This document shows positions 36,087 to 47,204 of a stretch of 64,000 nt of DNA, piece after piece. The stretch comes from Aricia agestis (Eukaryota > Arthropoda > Insecta > Lepidoptera > Lycaenidae). Location: the NCBI RefSeq assembly GCF_905147365.1, contig NC_056417.1, positions 3,494,501 through 3,558,500 of the forward strand, read 5' to 3'. The position numbers and the translations under genes were made by a program. How positions within the stretch are numbered: the first letter of the stretch is position 1; every line of letters starts with the position of its first letter. Below the pieces are notes generated by a model. It was given only the letters and a program-made list of their open reading frames with translations. It searched no databases and had not been told where the DNA came from.

Positions 36087-36324
36087 ATCATTAATAATAT
36101 ATATTATTAATGCGAAAATGTACAGCGTTCTTAAATAAAACGGCTAATCCAATTAAGATGATATTTGATAAAGAGATGCTTCGAGGGACCGGAGAGGATG
36201 AAGGATAATTTTTGCTGTGGGAAAATTTTCATTTTAGCGCAATTTATTTGCGAACGTCATTCCTAATAATTTCAAACAAAAATCTATGTATTAATACTTG
36301 TAATAATAATTTCTTCTAGTGTTA
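36087..36324. other. Spacer with a degraded A-like repeat
   Basis: Phrases such as TGCGAAAATGTACAGC and AGAGATGCTTCGAGGGACCG suggest a worn reversed relative of family A. No gene. Confidence 0.4.
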
Positions 36325-36436
36325 GGCTTCCTACAGACAAGCGGCACTTGCCGACGGCAGCCGTCGACACTTGTAGGCGGCAATCAACGGTAGTCGACGC
36401 CAACCGTTGTCAAGTGCCGTTCGTCTGTAGAAGCTT
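36325..36436. mobile_element. Small foldback element
   Basis: GCTTCCTACAGACAAGCGGC and its inverse GTTCGTCTGTAGAAGC form the ends, and CACTTGCCGACGGC/TTGTCAAGTGCC extend the arms. GC-rich, 112 bp, no coding capacity. Confidence 0.7.
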
Positions 36437-36968
36437 AAATGTAAGGTAACCCATCTTACAATATTGGTATTTACGTCACCGAATATTCGGAGCTGCAGAC
36501 AACATAATACACCGTAATATATACGTTAAACTACGTCGTCTACGTGGTTACGTCACAGAAACGATGCTGTGGCGTGTCCGACGTCCGTACCATAATATGC
36601 TCAGAATATCTTGCTGGAATAATAAAAGCTTATAATGCAGTGGTAAACAGAAGGTAACAATAAAAATCATCATGATCAACACAATGTTTGTTTTACCCAT
36701 CTGGCATTACGAAAGATGTAACGCCTCTAATATTTAATAATAATAATAAAGTTTATTTGCAACTACATTCATACATGGTGCAGATTTACATAATAATAAT
36801 ATTTTAAAAATTCCAATTATAATTCACTAATATTTTAAAAAATCTCCTAGTGACTACGATCAGGAAACGATTTGTAGTTATATAATATTTGTTTTACAGT
36901 GACATTAGTAGTCGTCGTATTGATATACAAAAGTCGTAGAATCAAGGTACAATATAAAGCTATTAAAC
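36437..36968. other. Non-coding spacer
   Basis: A short inverted phrase pair GTGGTTACGTCAC... near 36544 is weak. Nothing else seen. Confidence 0.4.
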
Positions 36969-37285
36969 GTGAGAGAGCCATGCTTCGGCACGAATGGGCC
37001 GGCTCGACCGGAGCAATACCACGTTCTCACGGAAAACCAGCGTGAAACAGCGCTTGCGCTGTGTTTCGCCGAGTGAGTGAGTTTACCGGAGGCCCGATCC
37101 CCTACCCTATTTCCTTTCCTGCCGTCCCCTATTCCATTTCCTTCCCATCCCTAACCTCCCCTACTACTCTATTCCATCTTAAAAGGCCGGCAACGCACCT
37201 GCAGCACTTCTGATGCTGCGAGTGTCCATGGGCGACGGACCTTCCATCAGGTGACCCGTTTGCTCGTTTGCCCCTTATTTCATAA
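36969..37285 (+). mobile_element. Family Z copy with target-site duplication
   Basis: Starts GTGAGAGAGCCATGC and ends TTATTTCATAA. ATAAAGCTATTAAAC (36954-36968) and ATAAAGCTACTAAAC (37286-37300) are a 15-bp target duplication with one mismatch, confirming insertion by retroposition. The conserved core carries a small deletion (GACGGACCTTCC). Confidence 0.85.
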
Positions 37286-37482
37286 ATAAAGCTACTAAAC
37301 ATCGTCAACACATGGCTAAGAAATATTCAGCATTAGCTATGAGATGCCATAGATAACTACAATTATTGATGCTAAAAAACAGCTGAAATTCTAACCTGTA
37401 CCTATACTAAAACCCTATCCACTAATAATTATAATATACAGTATATACTGTATAGTGTATACAGAATGCTAAAAATAATTGC

Positions 37483-38150
37483 AATATGCTACGACTAGCA
37501 ATGAAACATCTCAATGTCTACGAGAATGCTACGAAAGTCTACGAAAAATCTATTTGCTACGAATCATATACCGTTAGCTACAAGTGCTACGAAAATCTGA
37601 AGATGCTACAAATTGCTACGAACAAGTGAAGACTCTACAAATTGCTAAGACAATATGAAGATACTACAAATTTCTACGACAATGTGAAGATACTACAAAT
37701 TGCTACGAACAAGTGAAGACTCTACAAATTGCTAAGACAATATGAAGATACTACAAATTTCTACGACAATGTGAAGATACTACAAATTGCTACGAACAAG
37801 TGAAGACTCTACAAATTGCTAAGACAATATGAAGATACTACAAATTTCTACGACAATGTGAAGATACTACAAATTGCTACGAACAAGTGAAGACTCTACA
37901 AATTGCTAAGACAATATGAAGATACTACAAATTTCTACGACAATGTGAAGATACTACAAATTACTACGAAAAATGCGAAGACTGAAGATGCTCCAAAATG
38001 CTAAGAAAAATGTAAAGATGCTACAAATTGTCCCAAAAAAGTGAAAATGCTACATAGTATTGCTACGAAAAAGTATAGATGCTACATAATATTGTTACGA
38101 AAAGTAAAGACTGAAGTTACATATTGCTACAAAAATGCTAAATGCTACTT
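37483..38150. repeat. 29-bp minisatellite with an 87-bp higher-order unit
   Basis: The motif has the form GAAGATACTACAAATTGCTACGACAATGT with variants. From 37614 to 37961 four 87-bp units (starts 37614, 37701, 37788, 37875) appear identical, each made of three diverged 29-mers. Flanks on both sides carry looser, degenerate monomers. Identical units inside a degenerate array point to recent unequal exchange or slippage. It lies in an intron and has no open frame of note. Confidence 0.9.
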
Positions 38151-38334
38151 GGTGCCATACAAGGGTTAATTTTTGGCCCCAACTTTACACCATCTGTTAC
38201 AAAGTTAGCCCACCGAGAATACACAACACGAAATTAATGAACTCACAACGAGTGTACATTCATTAGCTGTATGTAGATTTCGTCGCCATTTTGTATTTAT
38301 ATAAATATCATCAAAACCGTCACTTTCGTTTTTC

Positions 38335-38460
38335 ATACTAATATTATAAATGCGAAAGTGTGTCTGTCTGTTACCTCTTCGCATCCAAACACCTGAACCG
38401 ATTTTGCGGAAATATGGAAATACTTTGAGTCCCAAGAAAGGACGAAAGAGATTTTCTCAA
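38335..38460 (-). repeat. Family A repeat, truncated reverse copy
   Basis: Begins ATAAATGCGAAAGTGTGTCT and stops near GAAAGGACGAAAGAG, losing the usual last 60 bp. Confidence 0.7.
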
Positions 38461-38522
38461 TTGAGAAGTTCTTTAAATATACGGTGAATTTAGTTACAAC
38501 TATGAAATTTATTAAAAAGTCG

Positions 38523-38933
38523 ACCAGCCGAGCTAGCACGGCCACCAGTGGAAATGCGAAAGTATAGACACACTATGGAGATAAACTTAAGGTGCCGTTC
38601 CGATCTTTTTTCGTTACGAAAACTTCAATTCAAATGCCACTTTATGACAGACTATAGTCACAAATTGTGGAGATAAACTTAAGGTGCGGTTCCGATCTTT
38701 TTTCGTTCCAAAAAACTCAATTAAAATGCCACTTTATGACAGACTATAGTCCTAAAAATTCAAATAATATCCTACTTTAGACATACATTATAGTCTGTCA
38801 TAAAGTGGCACTTTAATTGAATTTTTGTCGGTCGAGATTAGCCGCGGTAAAGATTGGAACGCCACCTTAAGTTTATGTCCACAGTTTGTCCATACTTTCG
38901 CATTTCTACTGGTGGCCGTGCTAGCTCGGCTGG
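38523..38933. mobile_element. Long foldback element with an internal 92-bp tandem duplication
   Basis: Ends CCAGCCGAGCTAGCACGGCC and its inverse GGCCGTGCTAGCTCGGCTGG. The left side carries two tandem copies of a 92-bp segment (starts 38576 and 38668, TGGAGATAAACTTAAGGTGC), while the right arm has one. Both include CCACTTTATGACAGACTATA, whose inverse is near 38792. No transposase is present. Confidence 0.8.
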
Positions 38934-39085
38934 TGCGAGTTGCACTTGCGCACGAAGAGCAAAGTACTACTATGGAGCAAAAATAGGCTAAAAGTTGTGT
39001 TTTTTGTATGGGAGCCTCCCTTCATTATTTAATATATTTTAATTTTAGGGTCTCGTTTTTACCCTTTGGGTACCGAACCCTATAA
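38934..39085 (-). repeat. Family D fragment
   Basis: Contains GTGCGAGTTGCACTTGCGCA, TATGGGAGCCTCCC and a shortened ACCCTTTGGGTACCGAACCC end. It directly abuts the foldback element on its left. Confidence 0.6.
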
Positions 39086-39177
39086 AGGTTGTCATCAGGA
39101 CTTCACTTTTGTAAACGGGCAATTGGTCTACCACCCACTCCCACCACTGCAACTAAAACAATAAAAGTAACTAAAAG

Positions 39178-39375
39178 GCGGCCGCAACACCGTTGCACCC
39201 AAAATTCGTTAATCGCGCGGAAACCGTACATTTTTCCGGGATACAATGTATCCTATGTCCTTTCCCGGGACTAAAAGTATCTCCATACGAATTTCAGCAA
39301 AATTGATTCAGCGGTTTGGGCGTGAAAAAGTAACAGACAGACAGACACGCTTTCTAATTTATAATATTAGTATGT
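39178..39375 (+). repeat. Family A repeat
   Basis: Near full length. The start has mutated to GGCGGCCGCAACACCGTTGC, and it ends in AGACAGACACGC and the TAATATTAGTATG tail. Confidence 0.75.
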
Positions 39376-39609
39376 GAGTATTGATATCATCATATTATTA
39401 TGTAACATAACATTATCAAATATAATAAACGAGGAGGCATCCCGTCAATTTGTATGGAAATTATTAATTGTACAACACAATATAATTTCAATTTGAACAT
39501 GAATGATATAATTAAGGTTGATATGTCATTAGTTAATTGAATTCGTACGAGATTGATAATAAATCATAACGGTAAGATCACATACACGGCTTTATCGTAT
39601 TTATTTTAT

Positions 39610-39939
39610 ACGTGGGAGAGCCATGCTTCGGCACGAATGGGCCGGCTCGACCGGAGAAATACCACGCTCTCACAGAAAACCGGCGTGAAACAGCGCTTGC
39701 GCTGTGTTTCGCCGAGTGCGTGAGTTTACCGGAGGCCCAATCCCCTACCCTATTCCCTTCCCTACCCTCCCCTATTCCCTTCCCTTCCCATCCCTACCCT
39801 CCACTATTACCCTATTCCCTCTTAAAAGGACGGCAACGCACCTGCAGCTCTTCTGATGCTGCGAGTGTCCATGGGCGACGGAAGTTGCTTTTCATCAGGT
39901 GACCCGTTTGCTCGTTTGCCCCTTATTTCATAAAAAAAT
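39610..39939 (+). mobile_element. Family Z copy, full length
   Basis: ACGTGGGAGAGCCATGCTTC start, long pyrimidine tract (about 39740-39820) and CATAAAAAAATA end. The open frame across the CCCTACCCTCCCC tract is an artefact of low complexity. Confidence 0.85.
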
Positions 39940-41258
39940 ATATGTTTAAATTGGATTTATCTATTTGTTTATGTAGCTTTTTTGTAACAATATTTCATTA
40001 CGCTTGTCTTTTGAAAAAGGCTTTTAGCAACTACCATTCCATTCTATCTTTAGGCCTTCTCAGAATCACAGAAACTGCTGCTGGTGTTGGATAGTCCATT
40101 TATCAAGAAAGGTTTTAATCTATTAGCATCACATCACACTAATATTGCCAATAGGAGCAAAAAATCATAAGAGAATGTTTTTTTTTATTGTGCTGTCGCT
40201 GCAGGCAACAGCTGGTGCGTAATATAACCTTTAGATCTATCCTCAAAGCCGGAACTTTCCAGCTTATTTAACAGTGATCTGACATTTAACTTCCTCTGCG
40301 AAGTTCCGAACGAAAAGTTAAAGTTTGAAGCACGTGCACTGCGCCAACTTCGCTGCACATGTCCAATTTATAATTCAACTTCGGACAATTTCAACTATTG
40401 AAATGTAGTTATCGAGCAATGTTATAATGGTATGGTACAGTTTGACCGCAAGAAGCAGGAGTCCCTGGTCAAATGCGCTAGTTTCAGTGCTGGATTTGTT
40501 TTTTATGAGTTTAGGCCACTCTATTTCTCCGTGTATGAAATCTGCCACCGCTCTAGGACGGCCTATACGGCCTAATCTATATATTAATACGCAAGCGAAA
40601 AACTTTGTATCCCTTTTGACGGAAAATGCGGAAACGTAGATGAATAAAATTTTGCACAGTTATAGTTTATATGGTGAAGGAGTGCATCGAGCTAATATTA
40701 TATTGAAACTATACTTTTATCACACATTTTTTTAACAAATAAAACATTACACACACTACAATACGCACACTCAAGAAGATGACAGATTTTTGAGTGACAA
40801 ACCTATACATACGAATTATACTCTTTTATTTATGGTTTTATTTATGGTTGAATTCTGTTGACAACAAGTTGACAAATTGAAAATGGATTATATTTTTTTT
40901 TATTGAATCTTAGCTGCTATTTTAGACAATACTTACACGGCCAGTCTGAGATCAACCGAGTCCCAGAGACGAGAGTTGAAAAAAATATGATAAAGTTAAT
41001 ATTTTTTTAGAAATGAAACGTAGTGGTCCTAATGTCGAATTTCGACCATTGAGCGATCTCTAGTTAAGTATAAATATCTAAGGTCTGGCGATGTTCGGTA
41101 GCGAAATTAGATGTATGGAATTTGACACAAGGCATTGCAAGCGCCATGACACGTCTTAGCGATGCGCTATGTCAATTAATCCTAAAATTTTTGACATCCA
41201 ACTTCACTATCGAAACTAACGAATGCATTTTGACTAAGTACTCTAGTACTAGTACTAA
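39940..41258. other. Non-coding stretch
   Basis: No exon, RNA or family-level repeat found. A CGCGTTGAC-poor, AT-rich intron background is present throughout. Confidence 0.4.
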
Positions 41259-41433
41259 GCCCGGGCGCACACTAGCGGCCAAGCCGCGGCGGCCAGGGCG
41301 CTGCGGCCATCGAGATATTATATGCCTTAGTATGAAACCGCCATAGACCACGCGCACCTGGCCGCACGCTGTCAAGCGGCCACACTATACTTTCGATGGC
41401 CGCCGCGGCCTGGCCGCTAGTGTGCGCCCGGGC
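41259..41433. mobile_element. Harbinger-like MITE with TAA target duplication
   Basis: Perfect ends GCCCGGGCGCACACTAGCGG and inverse, with TAA on both sides (41256-41258 and 41434-41436). Inner arms CGGCGGCCAGG/CGGCCGCG are GC-rich, strongly contrasting with the surrounding sequence. 175 bp, non-coding. Confidence 0.85.
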
Positions 41434-41814
41434 TAATGACTGTTTTTGGCTACACCCCTAAGATATTTAAAAAACAAGAATTACTTTACCAGTTTGTAAT
41501 GCGACAGCCGAGTGCCGCTTGGGGATTGATGGGCTAAATAAATCGTTACCATACATTTCTTTATAATCTTGCGAAATAAAGCCTTAGATATTGTTTATGT
41601 AAACTTTTGCTCACAGGGAAGTTAAAATAGGTCAAGCTAACAAATTGTTAAATATGCACAAGACAAGGTAATGAATGGTGACAGATTAATCAATACAAGG
41701 ATATTGATGGTGAAAATTTATCAGATAATCAAGATTATACAATATACATTCGAAGTGGAATTAGGAAGGCTGACTGTAGATTACGATTTTGAAAAGCCCC
41801 GTTTATTTATTTAA

Positions 41815-42012
41815 GCCTTATTAATATTACAAATGTGATTGTGTCTATCTGTAACCTCTTCACGTTTTGACGGCTGAACCGATTTAGTTGGGTGTAGAGA
41901 TATTTACGGGAAAGGATATAGGATAGTTTTTAATTTTTATTGCGGCAATGCGAACGGTTTCCACGCGATGAACAAACTTCGACACAACGGAGTTGCGGGT
42001 ATCAACTAGTAT
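41815..42012 (-). repeat. Family A repeat, reverse copy
   Basis: Diverged copy ending in ACGGAGTTGCGGGTATCAAC. Confidence 0.65.
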
Positions 42013-42315
42013 AAGTATTGGAACGAAGTTTCTTATAGCGCGTTCGGCGTAAAGGAGTCTAGACAGAACGATATTTGACCTCTACATTTTTTTATTAGTA
42101 CCTACATGGTAGAGGCAGAGGGCATTGATAGTATTCCTGTGCGTCAACTAGATGACGTTTTTTGAGAATAAACAGTGACGCGTTGTTAGTATTCCTGGGC
42201 GTTAGAAGATGGCGATACGATACTTTGAATGACGGCAAAGTACATAGGATGTTATTGTTGCGAAAAAATGTACAAAAACTTATTTTGCTGCAACGGAGTT
42301 GCAGCCCACATATAG

Positions 42316-42706
42316 TCATTTTTTTATGAAATAAGGGGGCAAACGAGCAAACGGGTCACCTGGTGGAAAGCAACTTCCGTCGCCCATGGACACTCGCAGC
42401 ATCAGAAGAGCTGCAGGTGCGTTGCCGGCCTTTTAAGAGGGAATAGGGTAATAGGGGAGGGTAGGGAAGGGAATAGGGGAGGGTAGTGAAGGAAATAGGA
42501 GAGGGTAGGGAAGGGAATAAGGAAGGGTAGGAAAGGAATAGGAGAGGGTAGGGAAGGGAAAAAGGTAGGGGATTGGGCCTCCGGTAAACTCACTCACTCG
42601 GCGAAACACAGCGCAAGCGCTGTTTCACGCCGGTATTCTGTGAGCCCGTGGTATTTCTCCGGTCGAGCCAGCCCATTCGTATCGAAGCATATGGCTCTCT
42701 CACGTC
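42316..42706 (-). mobile_element. Family Z copy with expanded purine-rich tract
   Basis: Reverse orientation. It has the longest minisatellite of the set (GGGAAGGGAATAGGGGAGGG-type units, about 42430-42570) and ends at GGCTCTCTCACGT. Confidence 0.85.
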
Positions 42707-42962
42707 AGATACATTAAACAATTAAACATGCCTCATACTAAATATATAAGAAAATAATTATACTCCTACATTGTTGCGCTTTGTTATTCAAAATATGTAA
42801 TAAAATAGTTTTTATGTGCCGGTATGCATACCCACCATAAGAATATAGGTCTGCCACTTAATATTCTAGCAATATATTCGGCAAAACTTTTATGCAGAGA
42901 ATGAATTATTTTATTTGTTTATGTCTTTGCGCTTTTATAAGAACGCGCCAGGAGGGTTTCTG

Positions 42963-43259
42963 TTAGTGTCTAAACACACTAAGCCGAAGTTACACCGGCG
43001 TAAATTCCGCATGATTACGCCTGCAACGTATTTTAAATTGCCGACGACACTGTATTCCGTCGCGTTCCGTCCGTATTTTGTATGCGCTGACGTAATCATG
43101 CGTAATTTACGCTGCGTAACTTCGGCCTAGTGTGTTTAGACACTAAGGTTGTTTTTGCGATGTTAAGGAGTGAGCACATTGAGACCGCATTGTGTAGGCG
43201 TTTGACATTGCGGACGTAATTTACGCCGCGTAACTTCGGCCTAGTGTGTTTAGACACTA
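42963..43259. mobile_element. Compound MITE with three related ends
   Basis: One left end (TTAGTGTCTAAACACACTAA, from 42963) faces two right ends: CTAGTGTGTTTAGACACTAA (ends 43146) and CTAGTGTGTTTAGACACTAG (ends 43260). Both right ends carry TTACGC/TTACGCCGCGTAACTTCG arms. The second looks like a solo or partial copy, or the outer end of a longer element from which the first was internally derived. Confidence 0.75.
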
Positions 43260-43524
43260 GAGTGTAAATATGTGCATTTTTCCCTTGTATGGAGTTCTTG
43301 TGAAAGTTGTTGCGCTAAAAGAGGAATATTTTTGGTGATTTGTAATGGACAAGCGCCCCAGCGTGAGCGTCCTGAAGTCAACCATACAAAACGCAAAAAT
43401 ATACTTACTCTTTCAGCGCAGCTACTTTTACAGTGAACTCTATACAAGGAGCACATACACTTCCTGAAGTATTATCAGTTAGTTTTGTAATTTGTAACCA
43501 TGATTAAGAAGCGATTAAGAGAAC

Positions 43525-43607
43525 GTGTTGGCTTATAGGGGCTCTGTATATACCAAAGGTCATGTCAATAAAACAAGTCAAGTCAATAAAACAAGTCAAG
43601 CATTTAC
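43525..43607. repeat. Left direct repeat flanking a family Z insertion
   Basis: Begins GTGTTGGCTTATAGGGGCTC and ends CAAGCATTTA. It contains an extra TCAATAAAACAAGTCAAG unit compared with the right repeat (43951-44017). Confidence 0.8.
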
Positions 43608-43612
43608 TTTTT

Positions 43613-43950
43613 AACGTGGGAGAGCCTTGCTTCAGCACGAATGGGCCGGTTCGACCGGAGAAATACCACGAGCTCACAGAAAACCGGCGTGAAACAGCGC
43701 TTGCGCTGTGTTTCGCTGAGTGAGTGAGTTTACCGGAGGCCCAATCCGTAGGGGATCCTTTTCCCTTCTCTACCCTCTCCTATTCCTTCCCTACCCTCCC
43801 CTATTCCCTTCCCTACCCTCCCCTATTAGCCTATTCCCTCTTAAAAGGCCGGCAACGCACCTGCAGCTCTTCTGATGCTGCGAGTGTCCATGGGCGACGG
43901 AAGTTGCTTTCCATCAGGTGACCCGTTTGCCCCCTTATTTCATAAAAAAA
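43613..43950 (+). mobile_element. Family Z copy flanked by unusually long direct repeats
   Basis: ACGTGGGAGAGCC start, pyrimidine tract with an extra GGGGATCC-containing segment (near 43752) and CATAAAAAAA end. The right flanking repeat begins at the first base after the A tail, as a target-site duplication should. The flanking repeat is about 67 bp (82 on the left), far longer than the 15 bp seen at 36969. Confidence 0.8.
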
Positions 43951-44017
43951 GTGTTGGCTTATAGAGGTTCTGTATATACCAAAGGTCATGCAGTCAATAA
44001 AACAAGTCAGGCATTTA
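43951..44017. repeat. Right direct repeat flanking a family Z insertion
   Basis: Begins GTGTTGGCTTATAGAGGTTC and ends GGCATTTA. It matches 43525-43607 with a few substitutions and one 16-18-bp unit fewer. Confidence 0.8.
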
Positions 44018-44646
44018 AAAATTCCATCGACAAATTATAAATTACACCCTCGAATAGAACGTCTTTTGTTCGTTGAAATTGAAATTAGGGTTTAAAATGT
44101 CTTATCATTTAAGACTTCCGCATAATTATTCCATTTGAGCTCAGCTGAATCGTCTTCAATTTTCTCACTTCGAAACTTCTTTTAATTTTTTCGATAAAAC
44201 TGTTATAATATTGAGTAAGTATACAAGAAAATTTGCTATTACAGTAGGTACGGTGTATACATACTACGGTCTATTGCAAAGAGGATTCAAAACATTTTTT
44301 TTACTTACTTTGATTATTGTCATTGTAAACTAGATAATATTGCCAACAACTTCTTTAAAAAAATTGTTTCATATGCGGGAGCATTTTTTCTCGTTAGAAA
44401 CTATTCAAGACTCGGGATTCAAAATATCTTCATCCCAAATTTTATGGAAATCGGTATAGTAAGCGAATATGTATGATGTTTAAAATGAAAAATAAAACAT
44501 GAATTGCTTAACTTCTTACGCACGCAATAAATAAAATATAATTATGTTTAACAGATTCATGTTTAACTTTACTTGTGATATAGTCCTGTTTACTGCAATT
44601 TTTATCTTCGAAAAACACAATCCCTCCTCAACAGTCGAGTATAAAT
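44018..44646. other. Non-coding spacer
   Basis: AT-rich. A worn A-like phrase (GACTCGGGATTCAAAATATC) is near 44410. No gene. Confidence 0.4.
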
Positions 44647-44942
44647 CATAAAGTTAATATACCTAGCGGAATAGAGCTACAATCTCGCGCTGTCAAACGA
44701 AACCGAAATTGGTTTCATCTGTGTGTAAAAATATGTGTACGTACACACTTATACAAGCATGATTGAACATGATTTCTATGAGATTAAATTGTCAACGTGC
44801 GGCACGTGCCGACTGGACGTCAAAAAAAGTATGCTGCTGTCATGTATCACACGTTTCTTTTTACCACGCAGTGTTACTGATAGTGACATCTCTCTTGCTC
44901 AGGCCTTTGTTTCTCTATTCCGCTAGGTATATTAACTTTATG
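44647..44942. mobile_element. Foldback element with 8-bp target-like duplication
   Basis: Terminal repeats CATAAAGTTAATATACCTAG (30 bp in all, to GCGGAATAGAG) are perfect inverses. Flanking 8-mers GTATAAAT (44639-44646) and GTATAAAG (43-50 of the same block, 44943-44950) differ at one base, which suggests a hAT-type duplication. The interior includes CGTGCGGCACGTGCCGACTG and two overlapping open frames without codon bias. Confidence 0.75.
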
Positions 44943-44950
44943 GTATAAAG

Positions 44951-46786
44951 TACCTATCGGGAGATACCTTTGTAGTCTTGATGACACTCTCAGCTGTCGC
45001 ATGACTGTCCAATAACCTATATTGGATGATACCGAAGTACCTTTGAGGAAAATTGATATAAGAAAGGATATAAGGAACGAAGATTAAATCGATGAGGCCT
45101 ATAGGTACTTTTCTTCATTTTTTGACAATATTTAATACTTAGGTTAGAAAACATAAATAACTCAGATACAATTTATTAAATGTCTCATCTATGAATAATA
45201 AAATATACTAAGGAAACATGACGCTCATTCATCTACCTTTGTCTGACAAGACTTTTTTGACGTATCAGACACGACCAAGAACTGAATTATGCTAGACCTA
45301 CAAATAATAAAAACTATTCATTATTCGTAGTGCTAGACACAAAACATAAAAGCATAAAAAGATCATAGTACTCATTTTTCTGAAAACACAATAAACCTCA
45401 TATAGTCAGATTCTTAATAAACGTCCAACACTACATTCATTAACTAGAAACCATGCAAAAAGTCGCGATTTCCAGCCTAATTAATGTCTGTAATCTGTAT
45501 TTACTGTGCGTACGTCTATATTTAATATTTATAATATTAGTAAGGAACTTAAAGTTTCAAGATAAGACAAGAGGCGATCGAGTCTACACTAAATTCTTAA
45601 CTTGCAAACAGCACTCAACACTCAGACTCAAGTTTACGAGCGGGACTCAAATCAAAGTATAAATAAGCGATTTAAATGTTCACTGACGCAAACGCAGACA
45701 GAAATAGGGTTAAATCACGAGGGACGGACATAAACTTAAGCCGTTTAACGTTAGCTCTTAAGCCGAATCCAGAACTTATCTTGTTTGATTGAGGTGTCTG
45801 GCCACGAACACTTAAGGGCTTTTTATAGCTATACTAGATTTTGATACCGGAAAAATGTACGGTGCCCGCGCGATAAACTTAAGGGGAGGTTATTCCTAAA
45901 TTAGCAGGTCGATGTCTGTCAGTGCGAATATCGACGTAAATGACATTAAAATAACATTCATATCAGCGCGCCTTGTACAGTGGCGGTTACGACGCTCGCC
46001 GCGTCCATGATAGGGCGAAATAGGAGAAAAAACCTTTTTACTTAGATAAAAAATAGTATAACTAAACATGTATCCGTACATTTCCCTGTAAAATTTTAAT
46101 AGTAATCGAACTATCCAAATTATTTTTTGATTGAGTCCCTGTTAGTCCTATAAAACTCAATATATTTTTCAGTTTTTTTTAATGACGCTTTCTTTAAAAA
46201 TTACTAATTCTAGAAACGTGAATTTGGAAGAACCTAGCCTTAAATTTTGTGCAACGGAGTTGCGGGCATCGTCTAGATATTATTATTACCGATATTAAAA
46301 GGGAACGTGGGTGCAGCTGCAGAATTTAAACAAAGAAACTATTGACATTACCTACGCTTCACACTGCGCCGGCACGTGTATTGTGATAGTGACAGATACA
46401 GTAAATCGAGGTAACGTAGTCCTCCGATTCCTCCTTCAAAATAGAGCCTATCTAATTATTATTTTTTAAATATCCTCAGGAAGAGTGAGTCTATGCCTCT
46501 ACGTTTTTATTTTATCTTAAGTATCTTTCAAATTTGTTTTATGGTCGGTGGATTGGCGGGGTACGGGGCATTTTGTTTTGCAATTTTTGAACGGTCATAT
46601 TTTCTTATTTATTAGTAAATTCAGAAAAAATGGAACGCAGAGGCAATAATTTGTTTAGACATACTGTCCAGTGTGTTGAAGTTGTCAAGAGTAAATTGGG
46701 GAATACGTTTGTATGGAAAAACAGTGCTAGCGTACCCTCTTAATATAAACAATGTCCGGCGGGCCATGCAACACTCGGTCAAACCT
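44951..46786. other. Non-coding stretch with partial elements
   Basis: An A-like end (CAACGGAGTTGCGGGCATCG) is at 46250. The right half of a TTAA-type element (TTTTTGAACGGTCATATTTT, GTTTGTATGGAAAAACAG, ACCCTCTTAA) is at about 46560-46745. The open frame at 45453-45662 has an ATG but no other support. Confidence 0.4.
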
Positions 46787-46942
46787 GTAGGCCTAAGTTA
46801 CGAAATCGTTCTGAGACTCAAACATTCGGACGAGAATGCCGCGTCCTGCTCTAACAACGTCATTTCCCATTTGTTAGAGTAGGATGCGGCATTCTCGTTC
46901 GATTGTTTGAGTCTCAAAACGGTTTTGTGGTACAAGCCCAAG
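46787..46942. mobile_element. Foldback MITE, second copy of the 35144 family
   Basis: Same stem (TTCTGAGACTCAAACATTCG, GAGAATGCCGCGTCCTGCTC) with more mismatches between arms. Its outer ends (TGTAGGCCTAAGTTACGA versus GGGCTTGTACCACAAAACC in reverse) show that the terminal bases drift faster than the stem. Confidence 0.8.
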
Positions 46943-47204
46943 GTTCGGAGCGCATTCGTAGCCCGGTCCCGAACTAAGTTACATCGTCTGGTTGTTGTAT
47001 AATTAATCGAAAAAGGCTATTAAGGCTGATTTGGCGGATGGTTGTTACCGTTCAAAGAAAGACAATAAACAAAGAAGCCCTTACAAAGAACACGTCCAAT
47101 GTCCATGAGTTGCAGTTTTATACTCGTGCAGGTACACGTCGTTAATCAAATTAAGCTTAGGAAAAGCTCAAGATTACCAGCGAAAGAATGAATTTTATGA
47201 AGTA

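Noticed and set aside
37614..37961. Regular repeats resembling a CRISPR array
   Set aside because: The units are contiguous 29/87-bp tandem repeats without unique spacers, in an insect intron; it is a minisatellite.
39612..39902. 96-codon open frame, and similar ones at 42402, 43724 and 48085
   Set aside because: They follow the CCCTACCCTCCCC tract and conserved core of family Z copies and reappear only because the element repeats.
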